From Bacillus sp. MUM 116 (GTDB lineage: Bacteria; Bacillota; Bacilli; Bacillales; Cytobacillaceae), in contig NZ_MLYR01000106.1 in NCBI RefSeq assembly GCF_001866655.1, forward strand, positions 1 to 38,428: a DNA stretch of 38,428 bases, written 5' to 3'. The notes under the pieces were generated by a model that saw only the letters and a list, made by a program, of their open reading frames with translations, made no database searches and had not been told where the DNA came from. Shown here piece after piece: positions 1-7,751 of this stretch (position 1 is its first letter; each line of letters starts with the position of its first letter). The position numbers and the translations under genes were made by a program.

Positions 1-132
1 GAATTTGAGAGTGTCGAACATTTTAAAGTAGAATTACAAAAATATATTAATTACTATAATACGAAACGGATCAAGGCAAAATTAAAAATGAGTCCGGTAC
101 AATACCGAACTCATTTTACACACGTTGCCTAA
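1..132 (+). CDS. IS3-family transposase, C-terminal end (partial)
   Basis: An open frame enters from the left edge and stops at TAA 130-132, giving 43 residues. It contains a YYNTKRIKAKLKMSPVQYR-type ending, the usual C-terminus of IS3/IS150-group OrfB (DDE integrase). This part lies after the catalytic triad, so activity cannot be judged. It is followed within 12 bp by a sequence that looks like the right terminal repeat of the same element, so the IS most likely extends left of the window. Family assignment rests on the C-terminal motif and the terminal repeat. Confidence 0.8.
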   Translation, partial: EFESVEHFKVELQKYINYYNTKRIKAKLKMSPVQYRTHFTHVA

Positions 133-143
133 TGAAATAACCG

Positions 144-168
144 TGTCTAACTTTTAGGGGTCACTTCA
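144..168. repeat. Right terminal inverted repeat of the IS3-family element
   Basis: TGTCTAACTTTTAGGGGTCA at 144-163, possibly extending to 168, reads in reverse as TGAAGTGACCCCTAAAAGTT. This is typical of IS3/IS150-group ends that begin with TG. The left partner lies outside the window, so the exact last base is uncertain. The IS end lies only about 20 bp from the stop codon of the neighbouring transporter, so the element inserted just downstream of that gene. Confidence 0.6.
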
Positions 169-189
169 ATAAGAGGGGTTTATTTTCCT

Positions 190-1590
190 TTAATTCCCTT
201 TTCTTTTTTCAGCTAAATCAATAGCAAGCTGAGCAGTACGTTTTTTATTTAAAGGATATAAGAACGTTAGAATTAAGAAAATCACAAACATTACAATCGC
301 TGGAACGAGCGTGCCAAGTGTATGAATTCCGTGCAGCGTGTCTTTTGCTTGTCCTTGGAGAGTTGGATTATAGCCAACAGCTGCAATCGCAGCTCCTCCA
401 ATACCTCCAGCCAAAGCCTGGCCAACTTTACGAGAGAATGAATAGATCGAGTAAACAGTGCCATCTTCACGTAAACCAGTTAAATACTCATGATAATCAA
501 TAACATCTGTAACGAAAGCCCAAACAACCAAGTTAAATAATCCATATCCAAACATTGCGATAGATAGAATAGCAATAAATTGAGTTGCCGTTAAGCTAGG
601 TAGGAAGTATAGAACACCATATACAATTACTGAAAGTAATAAACCGGCTGATGCTAATTCTTTTTTTCCAAACTTCGCTACTAACGGTTTAACCATCGGC
701 ATACCAACAAACACCGCGGCAGATTGGATCAATCCAACCATACTTAATGCTTTTGCGTTGCCAAAATAATCTTTAAACAAGTAGACGTTTACTGCCCCTA
801 TTAGCATAAAACACATCATGAAACTTAAAGAAGCAATTAAAATCCATAGTAATGGTTTATTTTTAACAAGGCCCTTCAATGTTTTGCCAAGGTTCACTTT
901 TGGCCGATCTGCTTCATTGACAGTAATACGTTCAATCGATAACTTATAACAAGCTAAATAACAAGCGATGGCAAGAATTCCGAAAATGATTGCTCCGAGT
1001 AAAAAGTGGTTTGCATCGACTTTATTATTAACAAATAAAATCATTGGACCTACAACGTTAATGATTAAGCCCGCTAAATTGGCACCTAGAGTTCTCCAGC
1101 TGGATAATGAAGTACGTTCAACCGGATCGCCTGTAATGACAGAAGCCATAGAGCCATATGGGATATTGACCGTACTATATAATGTTCCCCATAGAATATA
1201 TGTTACATAGGCAAAAGCCGTATAAAATCCATTTGACATACCAGGAATTTGGACAAACATTAACACACCGCTAATAACTAGTGGAAATGACATCCTTAAA
1301 ATCCACGGTCTGAATTTTCCATTTTTCCCGGCTTTTCTTGTGTCGATAAAGCGTCCCCAGGAAACATCTGCAACAGCATCCCACAAACGTGCAATAAAAA
1401 AGAGGCCTCCTACTGCTGCTGGATTAAGATGAAATATATCAGTATAGAACACCATCAAGAAAGAAGATACAAGAATGAAAAAGAAATCATTGCCGAAATC
1501 ACCAAATAAATAACCAAATTTGTCTTTCATTCCGAATTTTCTGAATTCAGATTCCGTAGAAATATTTGTTTGTTTTGCACTTTGATTCAT
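190..1590 (-). CDS. GPH-family sugar:cation symporter (MFS), 466 aa
   Basis: Predicted inner-membrane symporter of the glycoside-pentoside-hexuronide family (XynP/YicJ/UidB/MelB type). After a short hydrophilic N-terminus come about twelve hydrophobic segments. The N-terminal GYLFGDFGNDFFF and DAVADVSWGRFIDTRKAGK stretches match the conserved GPH loop with charged residues. The start at 1590 is chosen because GGAGGCG lies 7 bases upstream; the frame remains open to 1668 but has no better ribosome site. The promoter carries a cre-like site and a 29-bp palindrome, so sugar induction and catabolite control are likely. Substrate is not determined; the operator hints at pentoses or xylosides (inference). 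No catabolic gene is adjacent, because an IS end lies immediately downstream. Confidence 0.85.
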   Translation of the reverse strand: MNQSAKQTNISTESEFRKFGMKDKFGYLFGDFGNDFFFILVSSFLMVFYTDIFHLNPAAVGGLFFIARLWDAVADVSWGRFIDTRKAGKNGKFRPWILRMSFPLVISGVLMFVQIPGMSNGFYTAFAYVTYILWGTLYSTVNIPYGSMASVITGDPVERTSLSSWRTLGANLAGLIINVVGPMILFVNNKVDANHFLLGAIIFGILAIACYLACYKLSIERITVNEADRPKVNLGKTLKGLVKNKPLLWILIASLSFMMCFMLIGAVNVYLFKDYFGNAKALSMVGLIQSAAVFVGMPMVKPLVAKFGKKELASAGLLLSVIVYGVLYFLPSLTATQFIAILSIAMFGYGLFNLVVWAFVTDVIDYHEYLTGLREDGTVYSIYSFSRKVGQALAGGIGGAAIAAVGYNPTLQGQAKDTLHGIHTLGTLVPAIVMFVIFLILTFLYPLNKKRTAQLAIDLAEKRKGN

Positions 1591-1665
1591 GTTTTCGCCT
1601 CCACTCATATTATTTGAAACCCCTTCTAAAACCATTTTTAAAAAAATATCTCGAGATTTTTGAAT

Positions 1666-1694
1666 CATTAATTAGTTTATTAAACTAATTAATG
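1666..1694. promoter_or_regulatory. 29-bp perfect palindrome, candidate ROK/XylR-type operator
   Basis: Perfect inverted repeat centred on base 1680, core ATTAGTTTATTAAACTAAT, with both arms extending to CATTA/TAATG. It lies between the predicted -10 of the symporter promoter and the gene, where a repressor would block transcription. The half-site TTAGTTT resembles the arms of Bacillus XylR operators, but the spacing here is shorter. The operator role is inferred; no regulator gene is nearby. Confidence 0.55.
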
Positions 1695-1706
1695 GATCTT
1701 TTCAGT

Positions 1707-1736
1707 AGAATATCATCATCCCTATAAATTAGTCAA
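1707..1736 (-). promoter_or_regulatory. SigA-type promoter of the GPH symporter
   Basis: On the minus strand TTGACT (1731-1736), an 18-base spacer and TATTCT (1707-1712). The palindromic operator follows immediately downstream and the cre-like site lies just upstream of the -35. Confidence 0.5.
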
Positions 1737-1745
1737 TAATATTTT

Positions 1746-1758
1746 TGAAAGCGCTTCA
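1746..1758. promoter_or_regulatory. cre-like site upstream of the GPH symporter promoter
   Basis: TGAAAGCGCTTCA is a near-perfect palindrome close to the CcpA cre consensus (one T short of the ideal TGAAAGCGCTTTCA form). It sits about 10 bp upstream of the -35. Carbon catabolite control of a sugar transporter is the expected role. From here to 1932 I see only AT-rich sequence without another clear signal. Confidence 0.5.
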
Positions 1759-1932
1759 TTAAAAAAAATTTTCCAGAAACTATGCTTACCTCATCTTTTA
1801 ATGAAGGCTGTTTTCGATAAGTTTGTTGCTAATGAAAAGAAAACCTATTATAAAAACAACATTCCTTGAGAAAAGAGCCTTAATGAATGAAATTAACTGA
1901 TAAGTATATTATAAAAATAAAGGGGTGTTAGA

Positions 1933-2058
1933 ATGAAACCGCAAAAGAATCAAAACAAGTCTTTAACTTATGAATCCGATGGAAAAATGGGAAAAGAGAA
2001 AAAAGGTACGAACAATAAAGGAAAAGATTTTTTTAACACGACTCAGAATAGTGAATGA
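1933..2058 (+). CDS. Small hydrophilic protein of unknown function, 41 aa
   Basis: ATG at 1933 is preceded by AAAGGGGTG at good spacing, and the frame ends at TGA 2056-2058, followed after 8 bases by a strong terminator. That full gene anatomy supports a real gene. The product is rich in Lys, Asn, Gly and Gln and has no hydrophobic segment or Cys. In composition it resembles small spore proteins (Ssp/Tlp type), but I see no motif that assigns it to a known family. The flanking genes give no functional clue: a sugar symporter on the other strand and a diguanylate cyclase downstream. Confidence 0.6.
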   Translation: MKPQKNQNKSLTYESDGKMGKEKKGTNNKGKDFFNTTQNSE

Positions 2059-2065
2059 CAACAAA

Positions 2066-2092
2066 GCTTCCCGAAAAACGGGAAGTTTTTTT
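2066..2092 (+). terminator. Rho-independent terminator after the 41-aa gene
   Basis: CTTCCCG, loop AAAAA, CGGGAAG, followed by TTTTTTT. It separates the small gene from the downstream cyclase. Confidence 0.85.
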
Positions 2093-2209
2093 ACAATATT
2101 CAACAAAAACTTTAAAATTAGCTATTCCATAGTATAATTGGTAGGATATAATTTTTATGTTAAATCATTACTTTAGAAAAATAGTTTTGTCTTACAGGAG
2201 ATCCATATA

Positions 2210-3325
2210 ATGTTAAAAGATTTTGTATCGAATGCAGCACTTTTAATTGCCTCCTTTTCCATCATGGGACAATTATTTAAGGATAAGCCATTACATCTTT
2301 CATCCCACCTATCGGTAAAATTTTACTGGGGGATAAGTTTTGGAATTCTAGGGAATATTCTTATGCTGTACAGTATTCATATTAACTCAACAACTATTGC
2401 CGATTTACGTCATTTGGCTATTGTAATCGCGGGGGCATTTGGGGGAGGAATTCCTGCCATGGTCGCCTCCATTCTGATTGGAATCGGTAGGATTTTATTC
2501 TTTGGATATAATCATACTTCCATACTGGCATCTGCGGGAGTCATCCTGACAGGGATAGTTTGTGGGGGAATATCAAAATTAAAATTTCATGCCACCTTAA
2601 AAGCCTTTCTTATGAACCTCATGGGCTTGTTCATTATATCGATTATTCTTTCGATTAACATTGATGATTGGGGTGTATTAACAAATATCTTGGCGTACCA
2701 TTATATTATTTCGTTAATTGGCGGTTTTTTTTCCTATTATTTATTAGAGTATATTGCTAAATCAAACGCGGCCCAGCAACATTTAAAAGAAGCTAATAAA
2801 CTATTGAATCAACTTTCTTACATAGATGGTCTGACGGGAATTGCCAATCGAAGATATTTTGATCAAACCCTTGAAAATGAATGGATAAAGTTAGCCTACA
2901 CAAATTACCCGTTAACTTTAATTATGTTCGATATTGATTATTTTAAAAAATATAATGATACTTACGGGCATTTGGAAGGGGACCACTGTCTTCAAACCAT
3001 TGCCAATAAGATAAAGAATGAAATCTTCACGCACCCTTCCTACACATTTTGCCGGTATGGAGGAGAGGAGTTTGCAGTTATTTTACCCTTCGTGAATGCC
3101 AATGAAGGACTTCAAATTGCAAAAAAAATTCAGAAAGCAATTCAATCACTTAAAATTCCACATATTAGCTCAAAAATATCAGATATCGTAACTCTTAGTA
3201 TCGGGGTTGCCACAATTTCTCCCAAATCTTCTTCAAACCAGGAGGAGCTCATACAAATGGCTGACCAATCATTGTATCTCTCGAAAACCAATGGAAGAAA
3301 TAGAATTTCATCCGTTAATTTGTAA
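2210..3325 (+). CDS. Membrane diguanylate cyclase (5TMR-LYT sensor + GGDEF), 371 aa
   Basis: Predicted to make cyclic di-GMP from two GTP at the membrane. Residues about 5-190 form several hydrophobic helices of the LytS-like 5TM type, with the motif LRHLAIVIAGAFGGGIPA. A short coiled linker (about 190-204) leads to a GGDEF domain that starts at DGLTGIANRRYF. The active loop is RYGGEEF with GGEEF at 284-288, so catalysis is likely. No RxxD inhibitory site is present five residues upstream, so product inhibition through the I-site is not expected. Start: AGGAGA 9 bases before ATG. Architecture and length resemble B. subtilis DgcK. The next gene, a histidine kinase, carries a related sensor. 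Confidence 0.88.
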   Translation: MLKDFVSNAALLIASFSIMGQLFKDKPLHLSSHLSVKFYWGISFGILGNILMLYSIHINSTTIADLRHLAIVIAGAFGGGIPAMVASILIGIGRILFFGYNHTSILASAGVILTGIVCGGISKLKFHATLKAFLMNLMGLFIISIILSINIDDWGVLTNILAYHYIISLIGGFFSYYLLEYIAKSNAAQQHLKEANKLLNQLSYIDGLTGIANRRYFDQTLENEWIKLAYTNYPLTLIMFDIDYFKKYNDTYGHLEGDHCLQTIANKIKNEIFTHPSYTFCRYGGEEFAVILPFVNANEGLQIAKKIQKAIQSLKIPHISSKISDIVTLSIGVATISPKSSSNQEELIQMADQSLYLSKTNGRNRISSVNL

Positions 3326-3332
3326 AAAACTT

Positions 3333-3357
3333 GAAGGTTACCTGCCTTCTTTTTTAT
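3333..3357 (+). terminator. Short-stem terminator after the diguanylate cyclase
   Basis: GAAGG, 7-base loop, CCTTC followed by a T-rich tract (3350-3357). The stem is only 5 bp, so strength is uncertain. Confidence 0.5.
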
Positions 3358-3467
3358 TTTCATCGACGTAATATCGCAAAATTTAGAAAATTTTGTGTAA
3401 ATTTGTTGTATCTTTGGGAAATAACCTGTAAAATTTTCCTATCAGCTCTTTTTGGACGGTGAAATGA

Positions 3468-4742
3468 ATGGAAATTACGAAACATCTCTTCTTAAATTTT
3501 TCCATTTTAATAATTCTACTGTTTTTTTACTTGATTTGTTCTGATAAATATAAGAAAATTCTTACCTCTAAGCCTGTAACAATCTTATTATTTATCTGTT
3601 TATTATGGGTTTGTGTCCAATTTTCCTATAATCCTATACCCTTCTCCCGCTATGACTTAAGAATTATCCCATTAGTGATTGGCGGTTTGTATCTTGGAAT
3701 TGGTCCCATCCTCGTTTTAGCTTTACTAATCATTAGGAGTTTTTTCGGATGGGATATGGGGCTAGCAGAGACCTCTCTACTTTATGGGCCGCTGGCCATT
3801 GTATTTTGGTTCATGGCTCCCTGGTTTTGGAAACAAAGTTCTTCACGGCGAATCCTTATTGCAGTGTTAATGGGAATGGGACTTAGTGTCCTTACAATCG
3901 GGGGAATGGGACTTTTCCATCCCTATACAAATTGGGTTGATGCTTGGTTTGCCTACTTAGTCATTCCTCCACTTGGAATTGGCATTGTTTCATATTCACT
4001 AGAATTTATCAAAAATAATAACCAAATGCGTCTTCAATTAATTAAAACCGAGAAATTAAAAGCAGTCGAGCAAATGGGAGCCGCAATCTCCCATGAAATT
4101 CGCAATCCGCTCACAACTGCCACTGGCTTTGTTCAGTTATTGCAGGATGATTATCTGCCAAGACATAAAAGAAGAGAGTACCTTGCACTCGTAAAAGACG
4201 AATTACATTCTGCTGAACGGGTCATTCAAGACTACCTGACCTTTGCAAAGCCTTCATTAGAAGTATTTGAGGAACTAAATGTAAAAAGTGAAATGAAACA
4301 AATTATTAAGATTCTACAGCCATTAGCCAATCAAAATTCTGTCGAAATTAATACAGACTTTTCCGTAATTGGTTTTATTAAAGGTGACCAACAGATATTT
4401 CGTCAGTGCTTTATTAATGTAATCAAAAATGCGATAGAGTCCATGCCCACCGGAGGATATCTTTCATTAAAAACGGAATACGACCATAATTATGTGATGG
4501 TTACAGTTAAGGATACAGGGGTGGGAATGACAAAAGAACAGATTGACAGGCTGGGCGAACCCTTTTATTCCACTAAAGGTAAAAACGGTACCGGGCTTGG
4601 AATGATGGTTGTGTATAGCATTGTTCGAGCCATGAATGGATGGATTCGGGTAGAAAGTGAAGTAGATGCCGGAACCACGTTTCATTTTCATTTTCCTTCC
4701 ATCAGACCAATGAGAAACTATATGAAAGCAGAAAACCAATAA
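3468..4742 (+). CDS. KinB-like membrane sensor histidine kinase, 424 aa
   Basis: Predicted ATP-dependent kinase that autophosphorylates on His. Residues about 5-185 hold six hydrophobic segments of the 5TMR-LYT type (LRIIPLVIGGLYLGIGPI). A HisKA domain follows with H-box SHEIRNPLT (His209), then HATPase_c with N-box NVIKNAIESM, G1 DTGVGM and G2 GTGLGM, so all catalytic boxes are intact. Architecture and length match sporulation kinase KinB of B. subtilis (about 428 aa), which feeds phosphate to Spo0F. No response regulator or kapB is adjacent, which fits an orphan phosphorelay kinase. The ribosome site is weak (GGACGGTGA). An alternative is another KinB paralogue with a different input. Confidence 0.85.
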   Translation: MEITKHLFLNFSILIILLFFYLICSDKYKKILTSKPVTILLFICLLWVCVQFSYNPIPFSRYDLRIIPLVIGGLYLGIGPILVLALLIIRSFFGWDMGLAETSLLYGPLAIVFWFMAPWFWKQSSSRRILIAVLMGMGLSVLTIGGMGLFHPYTNWVDAWFAYLVIPPLGIGIVSYSLEFIKNNNQMRLQLIKTEKLKAVEQMGAAISHEIRNPLTTATGFVQLLQDDYLPRHKRREYLALVKDELHSAERVIQDYLTFAKPSLEVFEELNVKSEMKQIIKILQPLANQNSVEINTDFSVIGFIKGDQQIFRQCFINVIKNAIESMPTGGYLSLKTEYDHNYVMVTVKDTGVGMTKEQIDRLGEPFYSTKGKNGTGLGMMVVYSIVRAMNGWIRVESEVDAGTTFHFHFPSIRPMRNYMKAENQ

Positions 4743-4772
4743 AAAATGGACAGAATATCTGCCCATTTTTTA
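4741..4772. terminator. Bidirectional terminator between the kinase and nagR
   Basis: Stem GGACAGA/TCTGCCC (one mismatch) with A-runs on the left and T-runs on the right, so it can end transcription from both converging genes. Confidence 0.75.
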
Positions 4773-5492
4773 TCGTTTCATTCTAATCATAAATTTATAG
4801 CGGTCTGCCCGATAAGTTGATTTTACAAATTCTACTGGTGTGCCGTCGTGTAAGAACGTGTTACGATGAATCAACATGACAGGTGCTCCGGTGGAGATTT
4901 TCAAGTAAGGTGCCTCGAGACGGTTGGCAATCGATGATTCAATCGTCTGCGTTGCATAATCAATTCGAAGATTTAACTGACCCTCAATGTACTCATATAA
5001 AGACTGATTTACAATCTCCTCAGTTAGTCCTTTAATCAGATTGGCCGAAATATAATTGATTTCAATCGCCATCGGCAAATCATCCGCTAAACGAATCCGT
5101 TTAATTTCATAAACAGGACCATATTCTTTTATCGCTAATTGATTAGCGATTTGGGCCGTTGCAGGAATCAGCTCAAAAGTGAGCAGTTGACTTCCCGGTT
5201 CCAACCCTCTTGATCTCATATCTTCTGTAAAACTCGTTAATCCCTGTAATGCTTGTTCAATTTTCCGCTCCGCTACGAATGTTCCTTTTCCTTGCAAACG
5301 ATGCAAATAGCCTTCATTCACAAGCTGGGTAAAGGCTTGTCTGACCGTCATCCTGCTTATTTGATATTTTTCAGCATATTCTCTTTCAGGAGGAAGCGCG
5401 TCTCCCGGCTTCATTTCGCCCTTTTCAATTAATTCTTTTATAAGTTCCTCTAATTGATAGTAAATGGGAATGGGGGAATTTTTATCAATCAT
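4770..5492 (-). CDS. nagR: GntR-family transcriptional repressor NagR (YvoA-type), 240 aa
   Basis: HutC/YvoA-type regulator. A GntR winged helix (about residues 8-75, with LPPEREYAEKYQISRMTVRQ) is followed by a UTRA effector domain (about 90-235) that in this family binds glucosamine-6-P or GlcNAc-6-P. It is the last gene of the nagA-nagB-nagR cluster. Boxes matching the dre-type NagR site overlap the -35 elements of both nagA and nagP, which supports autoregulation of the cluster and control of the permease. Length is close to B. subtilis NagR (243 aa). The start has a GAGAGGAG motif very close to the ATG, so initiation may depend partly on coupling with nagB. Confidence 0.93.
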   Translation of the reverse strand: MIDKNSPIPIYYQLEELIKELIEKGEMKPGDALPPEREYAEKYQISRMTVRQAFTQLVNEGYLHRLQGKGTFVAERKIEQALQGLTSFTEDMRSRGLEPGSQLLTFELIPATAQIANQLAIKEYGPVYEIKRIRLADDLPMAIEINYISANLIKGLTEEIVNQSLYEYIEGQLNLRIDYATQTIESSIANRLEAPYLKISTGAPVMLIHRNTFLHDGTPVEFVKSTYRADRYKFMIRMKR

Positions 5493-5548
5493 ACTCCTCT
5501 CAACTGCATCCTTTCGAGTAAACTGGCCACTGCCATTGAAGAAATTCT

Positions 5549-6295
5549 CTATTTTTTCATAACTGGAATTTTCAGATCTAAAATGGCTGCTTCATCTGCA
5601 ATTATTGTAACACATGGGTGATTTTTCAGGACAGAAGCAGGGAAATTTTCATTTAGTTCCGAGTGTATAAGCTCGTACATGGCATCCCTTTTGCTTTCTC
5701 CCGAAACTAATAGAAGAATTTCCTTACTTTTCATGATAGTTGAAATCCCCATTGTAATGGCTTGTGTTGGTACTTCTTCCGGACGATTAAAAAATCTTGC
5801 ATTTGCTTCAATGGTTGAAGGTGCCAGCTTTACAATATGTGTTTTTGATTGAAAGGAAGTTCCCGGTTCATTAAAACCGATATGTCCATTGCTGCCAATT
5901 CCAAGAACCTGCAGATCAATGCCGCAATGACTCATGATTAAATCCTCATACCGATTGCATTCCTCTTCGATATTCTTGATATTTCCCTGTGGAATAAAAG
6001 TATTCGACGTTTTAATATCAATATGGTTAAAGAAATTATCATCCATATAATATCGATAGCTATTTATATCAGTCCCGGCAAGGCCGATATATTCATCCAG
6101 ATTAAAGGTAGTTACGTTCTGATAGGAGGTACCGTTCTTTTGATGATCTTCAATCAGATTTCGATAGGTCCCTGTCGGTGTTCCGCCTGTAGCTAATCCG
6201 AGAGTGATGGAAGGATGTTTAAGAACCTTTTCGATGATATATTCAGCCGCTTTTTGGCTCATGTGCTGATAATCTTTTACCTCAATGATTTTCAT
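5549..6295 (-). CDS. nagB: Glucosamine-6-phosphate deaminase NagB, 248 aa
   Basis: Converts glucosamine-6-P to fructose-6-P and ammonia in the cytoplasm. Family signatures are seen: the phosphate loop region LGLATGGTPTGTY near residue 35, NLDEYIGL around 66-73, and LGIGSNGHIGFNEPG around 131-145 containing the catalytic His. The ATG directly follows the nagA stop codon and its GGAGG lies inside the last nagA codons, so the two genes are translationally coupled. Length is normal for the Bacillus NagB type (about 240-250 aa). Confidence 0.96.
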   Translation of the reverse strand: MKIIEVKDYQHMSQKAAEYIIEKVLKHPSITLGLATGGTPTGTYRNLIEDHQKNGTSYQNVTTFNLDEYIGLAGTDINSYRYYMDDNFFNHIDIKTSNTFIPQGNIKNIEEECNRYEDLIMSHCGIDLQVLGIGSNGHIGFNEPGTSFQSKTHIVKLAPSTIEANARFFNRPEEVPTQAITMGISTIMKSKEILLLVSGESKRDAMYELIHSELNENFPASVLKNHPCVTIIADEAAILDLKIPVMKK

Positions 6296-7489
6296 TTAGT
6301 TTTCCTCCTTTTTAAAGGCAACTGCTCCACGGCAAATGGTCATAAAAACATCTAATTGATCATCCAGTATGACAATGTCTGCGTCTTTTCCAACCGAAAT
6401 ACTACCTTTACGATCATAAATATTTAATTGTTTAGCCGGGTTTACAGAGACCATTTCAATCGCGTCTTCAAGTGAACATTCAGTAAATGAAAGAAGATTT
6501 TTAACCGCATCACCAAGTCTTAAAATACTGCCGGCTAAGGTATCGTCGTCGAGAAATGCTCTGCCGTCTTTTACTGTTACCTGCTGCCCGCCAAGATCAT
6601 ATATACCGTTTTTCAGACATTTTGCCCGCATTGAATCTGTGATGAGTATTAACCCCTCTTTACGTTTTAATTTATAAGCAAACTCAATCATTTCAGGCCG
6701 GACATGCACTCCATCGACAATCATCTCCACAATCAATTCATCCCTTAATAATGCTGCTCCCGCTACACCGGGTTCGCGATGATGGAGCCCGCGCATTTGG
6801 TTAAAAAGATGGGTGACGTGATTGGCACCTGCATCGATGGCCGCGATTACCTCGTCATACACTGCATCGGTATGACCAATCGATGCAATGATCCCATTTT
6901 CTTTCAGATAATGAATCAACTCAAGACCGCCGGGCCTTTCGGGTGCCAGGGTTACAAGTTTTATATTTCCCTTTGAAAGCTCCTGCCATTTCTTAAATAA
7001 AGAAAGGTTTGGATCAATAATGTGCTCAAGTGGCTGCGCTCCAGCTCTTTTTTTATTAACAAAGGGACCTTCAAGATGAATCCCTAAAACTTCGGCACTT
7101 TCTTGAGTCGATTGAGTTTCAATATAATTTCCAGCATTTATTAACGCTTTTTCAATTTCTGTTTTATCCTGGGTCATGGTTGTTGCCAAAAAACTGGTTG
7201 TTCCTTCTTTAGGAAGGGTTTCCGCCATATTTTTCAAAGCTTCCGGTGTAGCATCCATCACGTCCGCACCGTTAACACCATGGATATGAACATCGATAAA
7301 GCCAGGAATCGCTTTATAATGAGATGAAAGTTCTATTGTTTCATATTCATTAGTATTTAATTGCTCATCTATTACACCAAGTTCAGCTATTTTTTGATTT
7401 TTTATTTTAATATAACCGTTTTCAATGATTTTACCTTCTGAATAAATTTGAATACCTTTTAACAAAATATGATTAACTTTTGCAGGCAT
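6296..7489 (-). CDS. nagA: N-acetylglucosamine-6-phosphate deacetylase NagA, 397 aa
   Basis: Amidohydrolase that removes acetate from GlcNAc-6-P to give glucosamine-6-P. The metal-binding FIDVHIHGVNG motif, the EGPFVNKKRAGAQ active-site segment, IGHTDAVYDE, HLFNQMRGLHHREPG and the late Asp in LITDSMRA are all present. ATG at 7489 is chosen because AAAGGAG lies 8 bases upstream; the ATG at 7507 would place that ribosome site inside the gene. It is first in the nagA-nagB-nagR operon and is transcribed from a promoter overlapped by a NagR box. Confidence 0.95.
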   Translation of the reverse strand: MPAKVNHILLKGIQIYSEGKIIENGYIKIKNQKIAELGVIDEQLNTNEYETIELSSHYKAIPGFIDVHIHGVNGADVMDATPEALKNMAETLPKEGTTSFLATTMTQDKTEIEKALINAGNYIETQSTQESAEVLGIHLEGPFVNKKRAGAQPLEHIIDPNLSLFKKWQELSKGNIKLVTLAPERPGGLELIHYLKENGIIASIGHTDAVYDEVIAAIDAGANHVTHLFNQMRGLHHREPGVAGAALLRDELIVEMIVDGVHVRPEMIEFAYKLKRKEGLILITDSMRAKCLKNGIYDLGGQQVTVKDGRAFLDDDTLAGSILRLGDAVKNLLSFTECSLEDAIEMVSVNPAKQLNIYDRKGSISVGKDADIVILDDQLDVFMTICRGAVAFKKEEN

Positions 7490-7516
7490 ATTCATTACTC
7501 CTTTCAAGATACTTTC

Positions 7517-7553
7517 ATATTAGCACCGCTTAGATATAGTTGTCTATACCAAT
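7517..7553 (-). promoter_or_regulatory. nagA promoter with overlapping NagR (dre) operator
   Basis: Minus strand TAGACA (7541-7546), 18-base spacer, TAATAT (7517-7522). The operator 7538-7553 reads ATTGGTATAGACAACT on the minus strand, a close match to the dre-type sites bound by NagR/DasR regulators. It covers the -35, so bound NagR would block RNA polymerase. Confidence 0.8.
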
Positions 7554-7656
7554 AAACCTTATACATTTATTGCTTTTTTTCTAAAAAGCATAGAAAACCC
7601 TTTATTTTAGGGAATTCCTCCTTTAACCTTTATATTTATCGAATAAATTTTTATAA

Positions 7657-7693
7657 ATTGGTATAGACATCTGTAATATTCTGATGGTATGAT
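7657..7693 (+). promoter_or_regulatory. nagP promoter with overlapping NagR (dre) operator
   Basis: TAGACA (7664-7669), 18-base spacer, TATGAT (7688-7693). The operator ATTGGTATAGACATCT at 7657-7672 covers the -35 in the same geometry as at nagA. The two divergent promoters are about 110 bp apart. Confidence 0.78.
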
Positions 7694-7704
7694 AGCACTG
7701 CATT

Positions 7705-7719
7705 TGAAAAGCGCTTTCA
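7705..7719. promoter_or_regulatory. cre-like CcpA site at the nagP transcription start
   Basis: TGAAAAGCGCTTTCA is a near-palindrome close to the cre consensus and lies about 12 bp downstream of the -10. Binding there would repress nagP when preferred sugars are present. Assignment is by motif and position only. Confidence 0.6.
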
Positions 7720-7751
7720 ACATTAACTTCTTAAATAAAGGAGAGACACAT

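Noticed and set aside
7571..7590. Hairpin TGCTTTTTT/AAAAAGCA between nagA and nagP as a terminator or riboswitch
   Set aside because: It lies upstream of both divergent promoters, so it is not transcribed from either; simple AT-rich inverted repeat.
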